The translations under genes were made by a program, and so were the position numbers. Of a stretch of 64,000 bases of DNA, positions 45,401-52,556 are shown one piece after another (the stretch's first letter is position 1; every line of letters starts with the position of its first letter). The notes under the pieces were generated by a model. The model ran no database searches and had not been told where the DNA came from. It saw nothing but the letters and a program-made list of their open reading frames with translations. Location of the stretch: positions 1 to 64,000 of the forward strand of contig JANQFX010000027.1 of NCBI GenBank assembly GCA_028277725.1. The letters are read 5' to 3'. This DNA comes from Thiohalocapsa sp. (GTDB taxonomy: Bacteria; Pseudomonadota; Gammaproteobacteria; Chromatiales; Chromatiaceae).

Positions 45401-45752
45401 CCGCGAGACGCCGGTGGATCGGTTCCAGTCGGGCGAGGTACCGCTGTTCCTGATCAGCCTCAAGGCCGGTGGGTCCGGCCTGAACCTCACCGCCGCCGAC
45501 ACCGTGATCCATTTCGACCCCTGGTGGAACCCCGCGGTGGAACGCCAGGCCACCGACCGCGCCCACCGCATCGGTCAGGACAAGCCGGTGTTCGTCTATA
45601 AACTGCTGACCGAGGGCACCGTGGAGCAGCGGGTCGCGGAGCTCCAGGCGCGCAAGCAGGCCCTCGCCGACAGCATGCTGGAGGGCGGCAACAGCGCCGC
45701 AAGGTCCTTCAGCGCCGAAGACCTGGCCCTGCTCTTCGCACCCTTGGATTGA
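42408..45752 (+). CDS. SNF2-family DEAD/DEAH helicase with SWIM zinc finger
   Basis: A 1114-residue protein. A SWIM zinc finger near the N-terminus (CNCRVGRNCKHVAALVL, about 64-80) precedes an acidic middle region and a C-terminal Swi2/Snf2 motor: motif I DDMGLGKTLQALGHL, motif II LLILDEAQAIKNP, motif III LTGTPLENHLGELW, motif V LKAGGSGLNLTAAD and motif VI TDRAHRIGQ. This is the bacterial RapA-like/HepA class, likely a DNA translocase that remodels nucleoprotein. It begins 25 bp after lon and is followed after three bases by its partner gene. Confidence 0.93.
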   Translation: MNKRQLERLIPVETLALGAEYFAQGRVLSFARAHSDDVVYGRVRGNGRRVYQVVANMKPDAGGRPALHGHCNCRVGRNCKHVAALVLAVISADDAAGGEATDGSAEDTPARATQRLPDAARAWLAEIDRAEERAAADDPTRILYLLRRRTFAAAPPRFELSACRARQLAAGGFGQTYPFDLLSRSEARWIQRIDRQIMGFARADPHAGIDRPTPITSDNAPALLPLLCESGRAFFIDPNGPVLRLGEPRTTRLRWALADDAQLHLRAEGLDERVLLLPLAPPWYLDPANGDCGPLETGLPTRVACHLVGAPTVPAQAAAELQRALEQRFPKDQVPLPPVLNSRTVAAERPTPVLTLVSEAASEPEPPGFNAWTSFDPASPQDFALLQHDYGGVLVDLSDERDVIERVADGELLEVARHWGAEESALEELVALGFDERLDLVGDEGLPLEMVDEDGWVGFVVYEVPRLRDQGWRIEIDDAFAYQTRHADDWQLDIEEQDQGRWLDLGVGIEIDGESVDLLPLILRALQDPAMDLSPQDLDEAGDDALLPLRLDDQRLVLLPVTRLRPMLATLVELYDPEARLRPDGRLRLSRLQATELSALEQADPSLDWRGGDAARELGRRLSAFDGLEPVEPPAGLGGDQGCELRPYQRDGLNWLQFLRSYGLGGILADDMGLGKTLQALGHLLLEKQSGRADQPSLVVAPTSLMFNWRREAARFAPQLRVLLLHGPKRTRRADAFAEADLVLTTYALLPRDLETLASQTWHLLILDEAQAIKNPRSKVAQAARRLDARHRLCLTGTPLENHLGELWSLFDFLLPDLLGDERRFRRLFRNPIERQGDPDRAAQLRQRLAPFLLRRTKEQVAAELPPKTEILREVPLARDQRDLYETLRVALHQQVQEEIARKGLAQSGIIILDALLKLRQCCCDPRLVPLPSAEPVKGSAKLDLLLELLPELLQEGRRILLFSQFTSMLKLVEQALAERLQQREGRDFVKLTGRTRDRETPVDRFQSGEVPLFLISLKAGGSGLNLTAADTVIHFDPWWNPAVERQATDRAHRIGQDKPVFVYKLLTEGTVEQRVAELQARKQALADSMLEGGNSAARSFSAEDLALLFAPLD

Positions 45753-45755
45753 TCA

Positions 45756-47012
45756 ATGATGGACCCCGCCGACCTCTCCCCCGACCGGCTGTCCGCCCTC
45801 ACCGAGCAGCTGATGCTGGAACAGCAGGGGATGGACCCGCTCGAGCTGCTGCTGGCGAGCGGCGCCCTCGCCTACCCGGACTATGAGGCCTGGCGAATGG
45901 GCCGCCGCCCGGAGCTGCAGAACGCCCTGCAGCTGCCCGTCGCCGATGTGGTGGCCCTGCTGCGACGGGCCGCCGCGCAGGCCAGCGCCTTCGGTCTGGT
46001 GGCCGAACGGACCGACCGGCGACGCTGGGGTGATGCCGCGACCGACACTGCCCCCGAGCCCCTGCGCATCGGCGCCGATGCCAACCTCTGTCGGCTGCTA
46101 GGCAGCACCTTCGAACCGCCGCCCAGGGAGCAGCAGCTGGACCTCTTCTACGACAGCGGCGCCGTGGCCATCGAGGACAGCCTGCGCCGGGCGCTGCAGG
46201 CGCGCCGGCTCGATGACGCCCGCGCCGCCTGCGGTCGGCTGGCCGAACGCGGAGAGGTTGGGCAAACACTCGCGGACTGGTTGCGGCTGATCGCCGCGCT
46301 CGATTCCGTCGCCGGCACCGACGACGACGCCCTGACGGCGGACCCGACCCCCGAGGAGCGACTGGACGAGGTCGATGCCCTCGCACCCATCGCCGAACGC
46401 CGGCTCGGCCGTAGCGGCGCTCGGGACATGCTCGCGTTGCTCTGGGCAGACCTGGCCCGCCTCACCGCGGGGCAGCCCTTCGACCCGGGCCAGCCCAGGT
46501 TGCACGCGAGCTGGGCCCTTGCCCGCCTGGGTCGCTGGCAGGAGGTCCGCGATGCCGTCGAGGCGGAACCCGACTGGCCGGCACAGCCCAAGCTGCTCGA
46601 GTTGCACGCGACGGCCTGCCGCCACACCGGTGACCCGACCGCCGCCATGGGCGATTGGTTCCAGCTCTGCTGGTTGCATCCCGAGGCAGCCGAGGCCACG
46701 CTCGGCGCACGCGACTTCCCCGATGCCCAACTCGCCCGGTGTTGGAGCGCCTTCTGTGACCTGGATCCGCCCGACGACGGCCCAGCGCTGGAAACCGAGG
46801 ACTTCCCCGCCTGGTGCCTGGTGACGCAACCGGCACTGGCCGCAACGGCCCCGGCGAAACCGGATGGCGCCGATCCGGACCGCGCCGCGGCCTATCGAGC
46901 GGCCCGCACCCTAGCCCAGGCACCCGACGCACTCGATCAGCGGCGCGCCCTGGCCGCCGCACATCCCACGCTGCTGGCGACCTTGCTGCAGACCCGTACC
47001 CGCTCGGGCTGA
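45756..47012 (+). CDS. Hypothetical protein coupled to the SNF2 helicase
   Basis: A 418-residue, acidic, Ala/Leu/Asp-rich soluble protein with no membrane segment and no motif I can name. Helical repeat-like stretches (LHASWALARLGRWQEVRDAV, LLELHATACRHTGDPTAAM) suggest TPR-like pairs in the C-terminal half. The start ATG ATG lies four bases after the helicase stop, so the two proteins are made together and may act together. No frameshift or truncation. Confidence 0.8.
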   Translation: MMDPADLSPDRLSALTEQLMLEQQGMDPLELLLASGALAYPDYEAWRMGRRPELQNALQLPVADVVALLRRAAAQASAFGLVAERTDRRRWGDAATDTAPEPLRIGADANLCRLLGSTFEPPPREQQLDLFYDSGAVAIEDSLRRALQARRLDDARAACGRLAERGEVGQTLADWLRLIAALDSVAGTDDDALTADPTPEERLDEVDALAPIAERRLGRSGARDMLALLWADLARLTAGQPFDPGQPRLHASWALARLGRWQEVRDAVEAEPDWPAQPKLLELHATACRHTGDPTAAMGDWFQLCWLHPEAAEATLGARDFPDAQLARCWSAFCDLDPPDDGPALETEDFPAWCLVTQPALAATAPAKPDGADPDRAAAYRAARTLAQAPDALDQRRALAAAHPTLLATLLQTRTRSG

Positions 47013-47138
47013 AGACCCGAATCGCAGCGGCGTGGCAGGCATGCCCCGCCCACGCCCGGCCTCACACGCGTCCTCAACCGCCGCCGATGTCCGCGGCTCC
47101 GACCTGGGGACACCGCAACAGTTGGAAAGAAAAGCGAC

Positions 47139-47180
47139 ACACTTGGAAATAAGTGTTGTAATGTTAGAAAATTCTAATAT
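47139..47180. promoter_or_regulatory. Two AT-rich inverted repeats upstream of the sulfur globule gene
   Basis: ACACTT-ggaaat-AAGTGT (47139-47156) is followed by the near-palindrome ATGTTAGAAAATTCTAATAT (47161-47180; core TTAGAA-AA-TTCTAA). They form an AT-rich island in GC-rich DNA, about 100-140 bp before the start codon. They are good candidates for operators or a strong promoter. TATACT follows at 47179. Confidence 0.5.
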
Positions 47181-47278
47181 ACTAATCCCCATCGCAGCCA
47201 CACGGCCTCCTCGGCCACCGGCTCGGACACCAAACCTCAATCAAGCAGTTGCACACCCAACCTTTCGGAGCTTTCCCA

Positions 47279-47644
47279 ATGAACACCATCATCAAGACCG
47301 CCGCCGCCGTTTCCCTGATTGCCGCTTCCGCTTCTGCGTCCGCGTGGTGGAGCGGCCCGGGCAGCTACGGCAACAACAGCTTCGGCGACATGTTCGGCAT
47401 GGGCGATACCTTCAGCGACATGTTCGGCGACGGCAACTTCGACATGAACATGAGCTCCTCGGCCAACGGACACGGCTGGGGTCGGGGCTACGGCCGCGGC
47501 TACGAGCGCGCTTCCTACTACGGCTACGGTGCCCCCTACGGCTACGGCGCTCCGTACGCCTACGCGCCTTACGCTGCGGCCCCCTACGCCGCGCCGGTCG
47601 CACCCCAGGCTCCAGTCATGCCCCAGGCTCCGGTCGCCCAGTAA
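47279..47644 (+). CDS. Sulfur globule protein family (Sgp-like)
   Basis: A 121-residue exported protein. A signal peptide ([20 protein letters not shown]) ends before WW. The mature part is Gly/Asn/Met-rich, then Gly/Tyr/Ala/Pro-rich with repeats such as [20 protein letters not shown] and a Pro-Gln-Ala-Pro-Val tail. This matches the envelope proteins of intracellular (periplasm-derived) sulfur globules in purple sulfur bacteria. GGAG lies nine bases before the ATG. It is monocistronic with a strong terminator, as expected for an abundant structural protein. Which Sgp paralogue cannot be told. Confidence 0.85.
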   Translation: MNTIIKTAAAVSLIAASASASAWWSGPGSYGNNSFGDMFGMGDTFSDMFGDGNFDMNMSSSANGHGWGRGYGRGYERASYYGYGAPYGYGAPYAYAPYAAAPYAAPVAPQAPVMPQAPVAQ

Positions 47645-47660
47645 CACCACCGCGCAGCTT

Positions 47661-47684
47661 GCCGCATCCCAGACGGGATGCGGG
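47661..47684 (+). terminator. Hairpin after the sulfur globule gene
   Basis: GCCGCATCCC-agac-GGGATGCGGGC lies 16 bp after the stop and just ahead of the main terminator. It may stabilise the 3' end of the message. Confidence 0.5.
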
Positions 47685-47692
47685 CTCGCAAC

Positions 47693-47729
47693 AAAAAAGG
47701 CCGCTCGTCATGGACGAGCGGCCTTTTTT
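47693..47729. terminator. Strong bidirectional terminator
   Basis: AAAAAAGGCCGCTCGTC-atg-GACGAGCGGCCTTTTTT: a perfect 11-bp GC-rich stem flanked by A and T runs, so it can end transcription from both sides. Confidence 0.93.
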
Positions 47730-48030
47730 GCTGAGCGCTCTGCGCCTGGGCGACCACGACCTTCATCCGCCGACGAACCCCCAGCGTCGCCGTCCAAGTG
47801 TTGGCCGCGCCGGTTGGCCACGGCAACGACGCCTGCTCATCCGATCTGACACCCTCGATCGCCGTGGCGATCCTAGGGTGGACGAGCGCTAGCGAAGTCC
47901 ACCGATTCCTGCGGCTGTCCATGTGGACGGTGCTGTGGGGCTCTTGCCGTACTCGCGTCGGTTGGGCGGACGGCGGAGGCCCATCGGGGCGTGTTTCGGT
48001 ACGAAGACCCAACGAACAGCAAGGCTCGAC
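47730..48030. other. Intergenic region with one REP-like palindrome
   Basis: About 300 bp between the sulfur globule terminator and the MFS gene stop. It holds a REP-like palindrome at 47877-47903 and otherwise no recognised signal. Confidence 0.4.
47877..47903. repeat. REP-like palindrome
   Basis: GGTGGAC...GTCCACC with a GCTAGC core (47888-47893). The 'CTAGGGTGGACnAGCG...CGAAGTCCACC' type is, from memory, a common dispersed palindrome in proteobacteria. Only one copy was noticed in this window. Confidence 0.5.
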
Positions 48031-49449
48031 TCAGTGCCGATGCCGCTGAGGCTGCCCCGGCCAGCTCGGATGGTGGAGGTCGATGAAGAACGGATGGGCA
48101 TGCCAGGTCGGGTCATGGCGATGCGGGTGGCAATGGGGTTCCGGTCCTTCCCAGCCCTCGTGGCCGTGCTGGTGGTGCTCGTCGTGGACGTGGGGGTGCT
48201 CATGCTCGTACGACTCGTGGCGGTGACCGAGCACCTCGGCATCGCCCGCCGGCCACAGCCGGGTCGCCATGACAGCGCCGATCAACGCGACCAACCCCAA
48301 ACCAACGAAGGCGGTGTCGACACCGAAGACCGCGCCGAGCCAACCGGCGAGCGGGTAGCAGACCAACCAGCCGAGATGGGAAAGCGCGAACTGGGCCGAG
48401 AAATAGGCCGGTCGATCGGCCTCGCCTGCGGATCGGCGTAGGATGCGCCCGATCGGGGTCTGGGCCACCGAAAGCCCGGCGCCCAGCAGGAACCACAGCA
48501 GGAGCAGCGACGGGTAGGCGGCGGGGTCGGTACCGATCAGCCAGGGCGCCGCCAGCATCGCGACCGCGAGCAACCAGCCTCCGGCGAGCATCAGTGTGCG
48601 GTCGCGGCTGGCCACCGTCAGGAGCCGGGGCACCAGCAGGGCCAGCAGCATCGAACCCCCACCAGCCGCCGCGTAGGCAAGTGCGGTCTCTGTATCCGAG
48701 AGCCCCAGGCGATCGCGCACCAGCACCACGGTGTTGACGATGACCATGGCGCTGGCCGCCGCCACCGCCCAGCCCAGGGCGAAGACCCCGCGCAGGCGCG
48801 GTGTGGTCAGGTAGGCGCGGACGCCGAAACCGAGGTTCGTGCGCAGGCCGTGCGGCCGGTCGCTGGCCCGCGGCGCCGGCAGGGTCAGGCTCAGCACGAG
48901 CCCCGCCGAGACCAGAAAGGCCACGCCATTGCAGACGAACAGCGTCGAATAACCCACCAGCGCCAGCGCCAGGGCCGCAAACAGCGGGCTCAGCAGGTTT
49001 TCCAGGTCATAGGCCAGACGCGAGAGCGACAGGGCCCGGGTATAGGTGTCCTCGTCGGGCAGCACATCCGGGATCGTCGCCTGGAAGGTCGGCGTAAAGC
49101 CGGCCGAGCAGGCATTGAGCAGGAAGACCAAGAGATAGATCTGCCAGATCGCATCGACGAAAGGCAGCAGCAGCACCATCGCCGCCCGCGCCAGGTCCAG
49201 CCCGATCAGCAGCCGGCGCCGCGGCAGCCGATGCGCGATCGCACCGACCACCGGCGCAATGCCAACATAGGCGACCATCTTCAGCGCCAGGGCCGTCCCG
49301 AGCACGGCACCGGCCCGCTCGCCCGCGAGATCGTGGGCCAACAGGGCCAGGGCGATGGTCGTGAGCCCGGTCCCCAGCAGCGCGACCACCTGCGCCGTGA
49401 AGAGTTTGCGGTAAACCGGATGAGCGAGTGGCGAGAACAGATCCATCAT
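48031..49449 (-). CDS. MFS transporter with histidine-rich C-terminus
   Basis: A 472-residue major facilitator protein with 12 predicted helices (LFTAQVVALLGTGLTTIALA at the start; LFVCNGVAFLVSAGLVLSL). The cytoplasmic tail of about 75 residues is extremely His-rich (HRHESYEHEHPHVHDEHHQH). His tails of this kind occur in nickel/cobalt/zinc exporters. It lies just after the CbiMQO importer on the same strand. Together these suggest cobalt or nickel balance: import by CbiMQO and export by this protein. Start at the double ATG (49449/49446). Confidence 0.88.
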   Translation of the reverse strand: MMDLFSPLAHPVYRKLFTAQVVALLGTGLTTIALALLAHDLAGERAGAVLGTALALKMVAYVGIAPVVGAIAHRLPRRRLLIGLDLARAAMVLLLPFVDAIWQIYLLVFLLNACSAGFTPTFQATIPDVLPDEDTYTRALSLSRLAYDLENLLSPLFAALALALVGYSTLFVCNGVAFLVSAGLVLSLTLPAPRASDRPHGLRTNLGFGVRAYLTTPRLRGVFALGWAVAAASAMVIVNTVVLVRDRLGLSDTETALAYAAAGGGSMLLALLVPRLLTVASRDRTLMLAGGWLLAVAMLAAPWLIGTDPAAYPSLLLLWFLLGAGLSVAQTPIGRILRRSAGEADRPAYFSAQFALSHLGWLVCYPLAGWLGAVFGVDTAFVGLGLVALIGAVMATRLWPAGDAEVLGHRHESYEHEHPHVHDEHHQHGHEGWEGPEPHCHPHRHDPTWHAHPFFIDLHHPSWPGQPQRHRH

Positions 49450-49495
49450 CCTAGAGTGCTTGCGGGCGCCAAATGCTTGCAGGTGAGTCAAGCGT

Positions 49496-49580
49496 CCCGC
49501 TGTCGTTGTCGTTGTCGTTGTCGCAATCGTTATCGAAATCGCAATCGCAATCGCCATCGAACGATCGAAAACGACAACGA
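49496..49580. repeat. TCGTTG/AATCGC hexamer repeat tract
   Basis: Four TCGTTG units, then several (A/T)ATCG(C/A) units, ending with CGAAAACGACAACGA, the inverse of the start. It can fold into a long imperfect hairpin. It lies between cbiO and the MFS gene. A shorter relative is at 4.93 kb between cobJ and cobK. Confidence 0.7.
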
Positions 49581-49594
49581 CCACCCATCAACCC

Positions 49595-50281
49595 TCAGCC
49601 CCCACCCGCCGCACAGGCCCGCACCTCGTCCGGTGCGCCGAGCAGGCCGTCGCGCAATCGCACGCTGCGGGTGGCCACACGGCGACGGAAGTGGGCATCA
49701 TGGGAGACGAGGATCATCGCCTGCGGCAGCCCTGTCAGGATCTCGACCAGCCGGGCCGTGGTCTCCTCGTCCAGGGCGCTGGTCGGCTCGTCCAGCAGCA
49801 GCACCTCGGGCTCCATGGCCAGCACACCGGCCAGCGACACCAGCCGCTTCTCGCCACCCGAGAGCTTGTGGGTCACCCGGTCGCGAAAGCCGTCCAGTCC
49901 CACCCGCGCCAGTACCCGCTCCACGGTGGCCAGCGCCTGCTCGCGGGACTGACCGAGATTGAGCGGTCCGAAGGCCACATCCTCCAGCACCGTCGGGCAG
50001 AACAGCTGATCGTCCGGGTCCTGAAACACCAACCCGGCGCGCCGCCTGACGTCGAAGAAGTCGGCCTCCACCCGGCGCTCGGCGCCGAAGGCGATGACAC
50101 GCCCCGCCTGTGGACGATGCAACCCGACCAGCACCTGCAGCAGCGTGCTCTTGCCGGCGCCGTTGGCCCCGGCGATCGCAAGCCGCTCACCGGCGTGCAG
50201 CACCATGCTGACCCCGCGCAGCACCGGTGGGCGTTGCGGATAGGCGAACTCGACCCCGTCCAGCTCAAGCAGCGCGGCCAT
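49595..50281 (-). CDS. cbiO: Cobalt/nickel ECF transporter ATPase
   Basis: A 228-residue ATPase with Walker A AGANGAGKSTLLQVLVGLHR, Q-loop VFQDPDDQLFCPTVLEDVAF (the DPDDQLF form typical for ECF CbiO/NikO), signature HKLSGGEKRLVSLAGVLA, Walker B LLLDEPTSALD and H-loop LVSHDAHF. Start ATG at 50281 overlaps the end of cbiQ by 17 bp. It energises the CbiMQ membrane module. A single ATPase implies a homodimer. Confidence 0.93.
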   Translation of the reverse strand: MAALLELDGVEFAYPQRPPVLRGVSMVLHAGERLAIAGANGAGKSTLLQVLVGLHRPQAGRVIAFGAERRVEADFFDVRRRAGLVFQDPDDQLFCPTVLEDVAFGPLNLGQSREQALATVERVLARVGLDGFRDRVTHKLSGGEKRLVSLAGVLAMEPEVLLLDEPTSALDEETTARLVEILTGLPQAMILVSHDAHFRRRVATRSVRLRDGLLGAPDEVRACAAGGG

Positions 50282-51077
50282 GCAGCACCTCCAGCACCGG
50301 CAACAGGGCCAGACCCATCGCGAACAGCACACCGAACAGGATGTCGCGCCGCCCGAGGCATAGGTCGTCCAACAGCACCAGCCGACCATTGAAGCCGCGG
50401 CACTTCATCGCCTGCAGAATGCGCTCGGAGCGCTCCAGGGCGCGCACCAGCATCATCCCGACCAGATAGCCGATGGCGCGCAAGCTATGGAGGTTGGTGC
50501 CAGGGCGGAAACAGCGCACCTTCATCGCCCTGCGGTGGCGCCGATACTCGGCATCCACCACCGCGATGTAGCGCACCGTGAACAGCAGCAGATGGACCAG
50601 ATTCTCCGGCACCCGCAGCCGCCACAGCGCGTGCCCCAGGGTCGTCGGGTCCATGGAGCCCACCAGCGAGCCCAGCATCAACAGGATGGCATTGGCCTTG
50701 AGCGCGATGGCCGCGGCCTGCTCCAGCCCGGCCCAGGACGCCGGCCAGCCGAACAGCGTGACCGCGGGCTCGCCGGGGACCGTGAACGGCAGCATCAGGA
50801 GCAAGACCAGGATGAACCCATCCATCATCGCCAGGCGCCGCAAGGTCGGCCCCAGCGGCAGGCGCGCGACGATCAGGGCCGCGCCGGCCATCATCAGCGG
50901 GATCACCAAGATCAGCAGATCATCCAGCGCCACCGTCACCAGCGCGAATGCGCAGGCGGCCAGGATGCGGATACGGGGGTCCAGGGACGCAACCGCCGAT
51001 GCGGCCGAACCCGCGCCGGCGGATTCGGGTGCCGTCGCGGTCGGCGTTGCCGCGCCATCCCCGAGCAGATGACTCAT
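50265..51077 (-). CDS. cbiQ: Cobalt/nickel ECF transporter T component
   Basis: A 270-residue membrane coupling protein with four to five helices. It shows SLDPRIRILAACAFALVTVA at the start and the two Ala-Arg-Gly-type coupling segments (RALERSERILQAMKCRGFNG, VVDAEYRRHRRAMKVRCF) that dock on the ATPase. Its N-terminal 30 residues are Ala/Pro-rich and not conserved. It sits between cbiM and cbiO with short spacing or overlap. Confidence 0.93.
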   Translation of the reverse strand: MSHLLGDGAATPTATAPESAGAGSAASAVASLDPRIRILAACAFALVTVALDDLLILVIPLMMAGAALIVARLPLGPTLRRLAMMDGFILVLLLMLPFTVPGEPAVTLFGWPASWAGLEQAAAIALKANAILLMLGSLVGSMDPTTLGHALWRLRVPENLVHLLLFTVRYIAVVDAEYRRHRRAMKVRCFRPGTNLHSLRAIGYLVGMMLVRALERSERILQAMKCRGFNGRLVLLDDLCLGRRDILFGVLFAMGLALLPVLEVLHGRAA

Positions 51078-51086
51078 CTGCCCCCC

Positions 51087-51743
51087 TCAGGGCGCCGGCT
51101 GCCGTGCCAGTCGCCGCGTCGGCGCCGGTCTCGGCGACAGCATCAGGGTGCCGAGCAGCTCCGGCTTCACCCGATGGATCAGGGCCACCGCCGCCGCGCA
51201 GACCAGGCCGTCGATGAGCGCAATCGGCACATGGGCCAGCACCACGAACTTCGCGATCGGGATGAACTCAGCGCCGGAGAGCCACAGCACCAAGGCCACC
51301 ATCGAGCCCGCCAGCACAATCCCCAGCGCCCCTGCCAGGAAACCGGCCAGCGCCGCCAGCCGCCCGTCCGGGCTCATCGCAAGCCGGCGGAACAGCAGCC
51401 CAACCACCACCGCGGGCAGCGCCATGACCAGGGTGTTGACCCCCAGCACCGTCAGCCCGCCATAACCGAAGAACACCGCCTGCAACACCAGCCCGACGAA
51501 CAGCGCCGGGAATGCGACCCAACTCAGCAGCAGGCCGGCGAGACCGTTCATGATCAGATGCACGCTCGAGGGTCCGACCGGCACATGGATCAGCGTGGCG
51601 ACGAAGAAGGTCGCACTCAGCACCCCGGCGGCCGGGACGCGTTCCAGGGTCAGGGATCGCAGCCCCAGCGCGATCCCGCCGGCGGTCAGGACCACGCCGC
51701 CGACCAAGACCGGAGCGCTCAGGACACCGTCGACGATATGCAT
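51087..51743 (-). CDS. cbiM: Cobalt/nickel ECF transporter S component
   Basis: A 218-residue substrate-binding membrane protein. It begins MHIVDGVLSAPV, where the extreme N-terminus and His2 bind the metal in CbiM/NikM; a second signature is HVPVGPSSVHLIMNGLAGLL. About seven helices. Neither cbiN nor a NikN-like partner is visible, so the set is CbiMQO. Given the cobalamin genes in the window, cobalt is the likelier substrate, but nickel cannot be excluded. Confidence 0.92.
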   Translation of the reverse strand: MHIVDGVLSAPVLVGGVVLTAGGIALGLRSLTLERVPAAGVLSATFFVATLIHVPVGPSSVHLIMNGLAGLLLSWVAFPALFVGLVLQAVFFGYGGLTVLGVNTLVMALPAVVVGLLFRRLAMSPDGRLAALAGFLAGALGIVLAGSMVALVLWLSGAEFIPIAKFVVLAHVPIALIDGLVCAAAVALIHRVKPELLGTLMLSPRPAPTRRLARQPAP

Positions 51744-51814
51744 GCGTCTCTCTCCGCCGAGCGTTGGGGGATGCGGGGGCCGTGCGTTGCGGGGCCAGAC
51801 CTCGGGCTGGGCCG

Positions 51815-52022
51815 GATCGGGTCTGCCTAACCTGAATTGGCCCGACCTGCGTCCACCCTAGCCTGGCCTCACCTGACCGGGCCCAGTCCCGACCCTGCCG
51901 AACTCGACTGGCTTGGGCTCGCCTGGCCTAGACTTCGCTGGCCTGGACTTGGCTAGCTTGAACTGGGCTGGCTTAGACCGGGCTGGCCTCGACCGACCCC
52001 GGCTCGACTGCGCCGGGCTCGT
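51815..52022. repeat. Degenerate 15-bp tandem repeat (minisatellite)
   Basis: From about 51906 to 52022 the DNA runs in units of 15 bases, consensus GGCTGGCYTGGACYG (for example GGCTAGCTTGAACTG, GGCTGGCTTAGACCG, GGCTGGCCTCGACCG), with weaker units back to about 51815. In one plus frame it reads A-G-L-D-x, like pentapeptide repeats, but upstream stops prevent a gene. It lies before cbiM. Confidence 0.7.
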
Positions 52023-52193
52023 CCGGAAAGCTACCCATGGTATTTCCCGAGCCCGCAACGGGCAAGGAGAGCCGCCGCTGGCGCACGTAAGGTCTCCGCC
52101 ATCGGGGCGGCAAGCGCCTGTGCTTGGCGACGCAAAGGCATCTCAAATTGGACAGCAGGATAGCGATTAAGACCAAACTGCGCCGTGCGGCCG
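52023..52193. other. Intergenic region between minisatellite and tRNA remnant
   Basis: No convincing gene. A stretch near 52147-52164 (ATTGGACAGCAGGATAGC) is weakly like a tRNA D-arm and may belong to the tRNA remnant that follows. Confidence 0.35.
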
Positions 52194-52245
52194 TTCTGGC
52201 CTCCTAAGGCGGGGGGTGCAGGCTCCAATCCTGCCAATCGCGCCA
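52194..52245 (+). tRNA. tRNA 3'-half remnant, tRNA-Arg(CCT)-like
   Basis: Shows an anticodon-loop-like CTCCTAA (52201-52207), a perfect T-stem GCAGG/CCTGC with loop CTCCAAT, the acceptor strand CAATCGC, a discriminator G and a templated CCA at 52243-52245. The anticodon stem does not pair and the 5' half is disrupted, so it is not a working tRNA. It resembles the tRNA 3' ends left at the borders of integrated elements. A functional annotation would be wrong; read it as a remnant. Confidence 0.5.
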
Positions 52246-52303
52246 AACTCCCCTGAGTCGCTCGCGGCTTCAGAGGCCCAGTCAGTTGCAACGCGGGTCG
52301 GGA

Positions 52304-52556
52304 TTAGTCGGCTTCCGGGTCGGTTTCCGGGTCAGCTGCACCGGCAATGCGCTCGACCTCGTCGACACTCAACTGAAGCACTTTGGCGACCTGGGCGGCA
52401 TCGAATCGCCGCAGCAATTGCCGCACGATGGCCTGCTTCTGTATCGCGCTGCCCTGCGCCTCGCCGATGGCCTCCCCCGCCTCGAAGCCCAGCGCATAGG
52501 ACGGGAGCCGCTTGATGTCGATCTCGGTCAGCATCTTTTCTGCCTCTTTCAATCCC
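52304..52556 (-). pseudogene. C-terminal fragment of Rpn/PD-(D/E)XK-type nuclease family
   Basis: The minus frame reads KEAEKMLTEIDIKRLPSYAL, GFEAGEAIGEAQGSAIQKQA, then RQLLRRFDAAQVAKVLQLS. A 'LPSYxxGFExGExxG' tail is typical of Rpn-family recombination-promoting nucleases (DUF4351-like ends). The nuclease domain (about 200 residues) is absent upstream, so this is a remnant. Confidence 0.6.

Noticed and set aside
47652-47760. Possible second small gene after the sulfur globule gene
   Set aside because: The sequence is two hairpins including a textbook terminator, with no ribosome site.
49450-49584. N-terminal extension of the MFS protein with repeated I-A-I-T residues
   Set aside because: It is the translation of the hexamer repeat; the MFS fold starts at the double ATG at 49449.
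51744-51860. GGCCCCGCAACGCA on the minus strand before cbiM, similar to the riboswitch core
   Set aside because: Only this short piece matches; the B12 box and the other conserved parts are absent.
52031-52291. Minus-strand 86-codon frame with G-L-E-P-A-P-P
   Set aside because: This is the well-known kind of spurious protein produced by reading a tRNA backwards; it supports the tRNA remnant instead.
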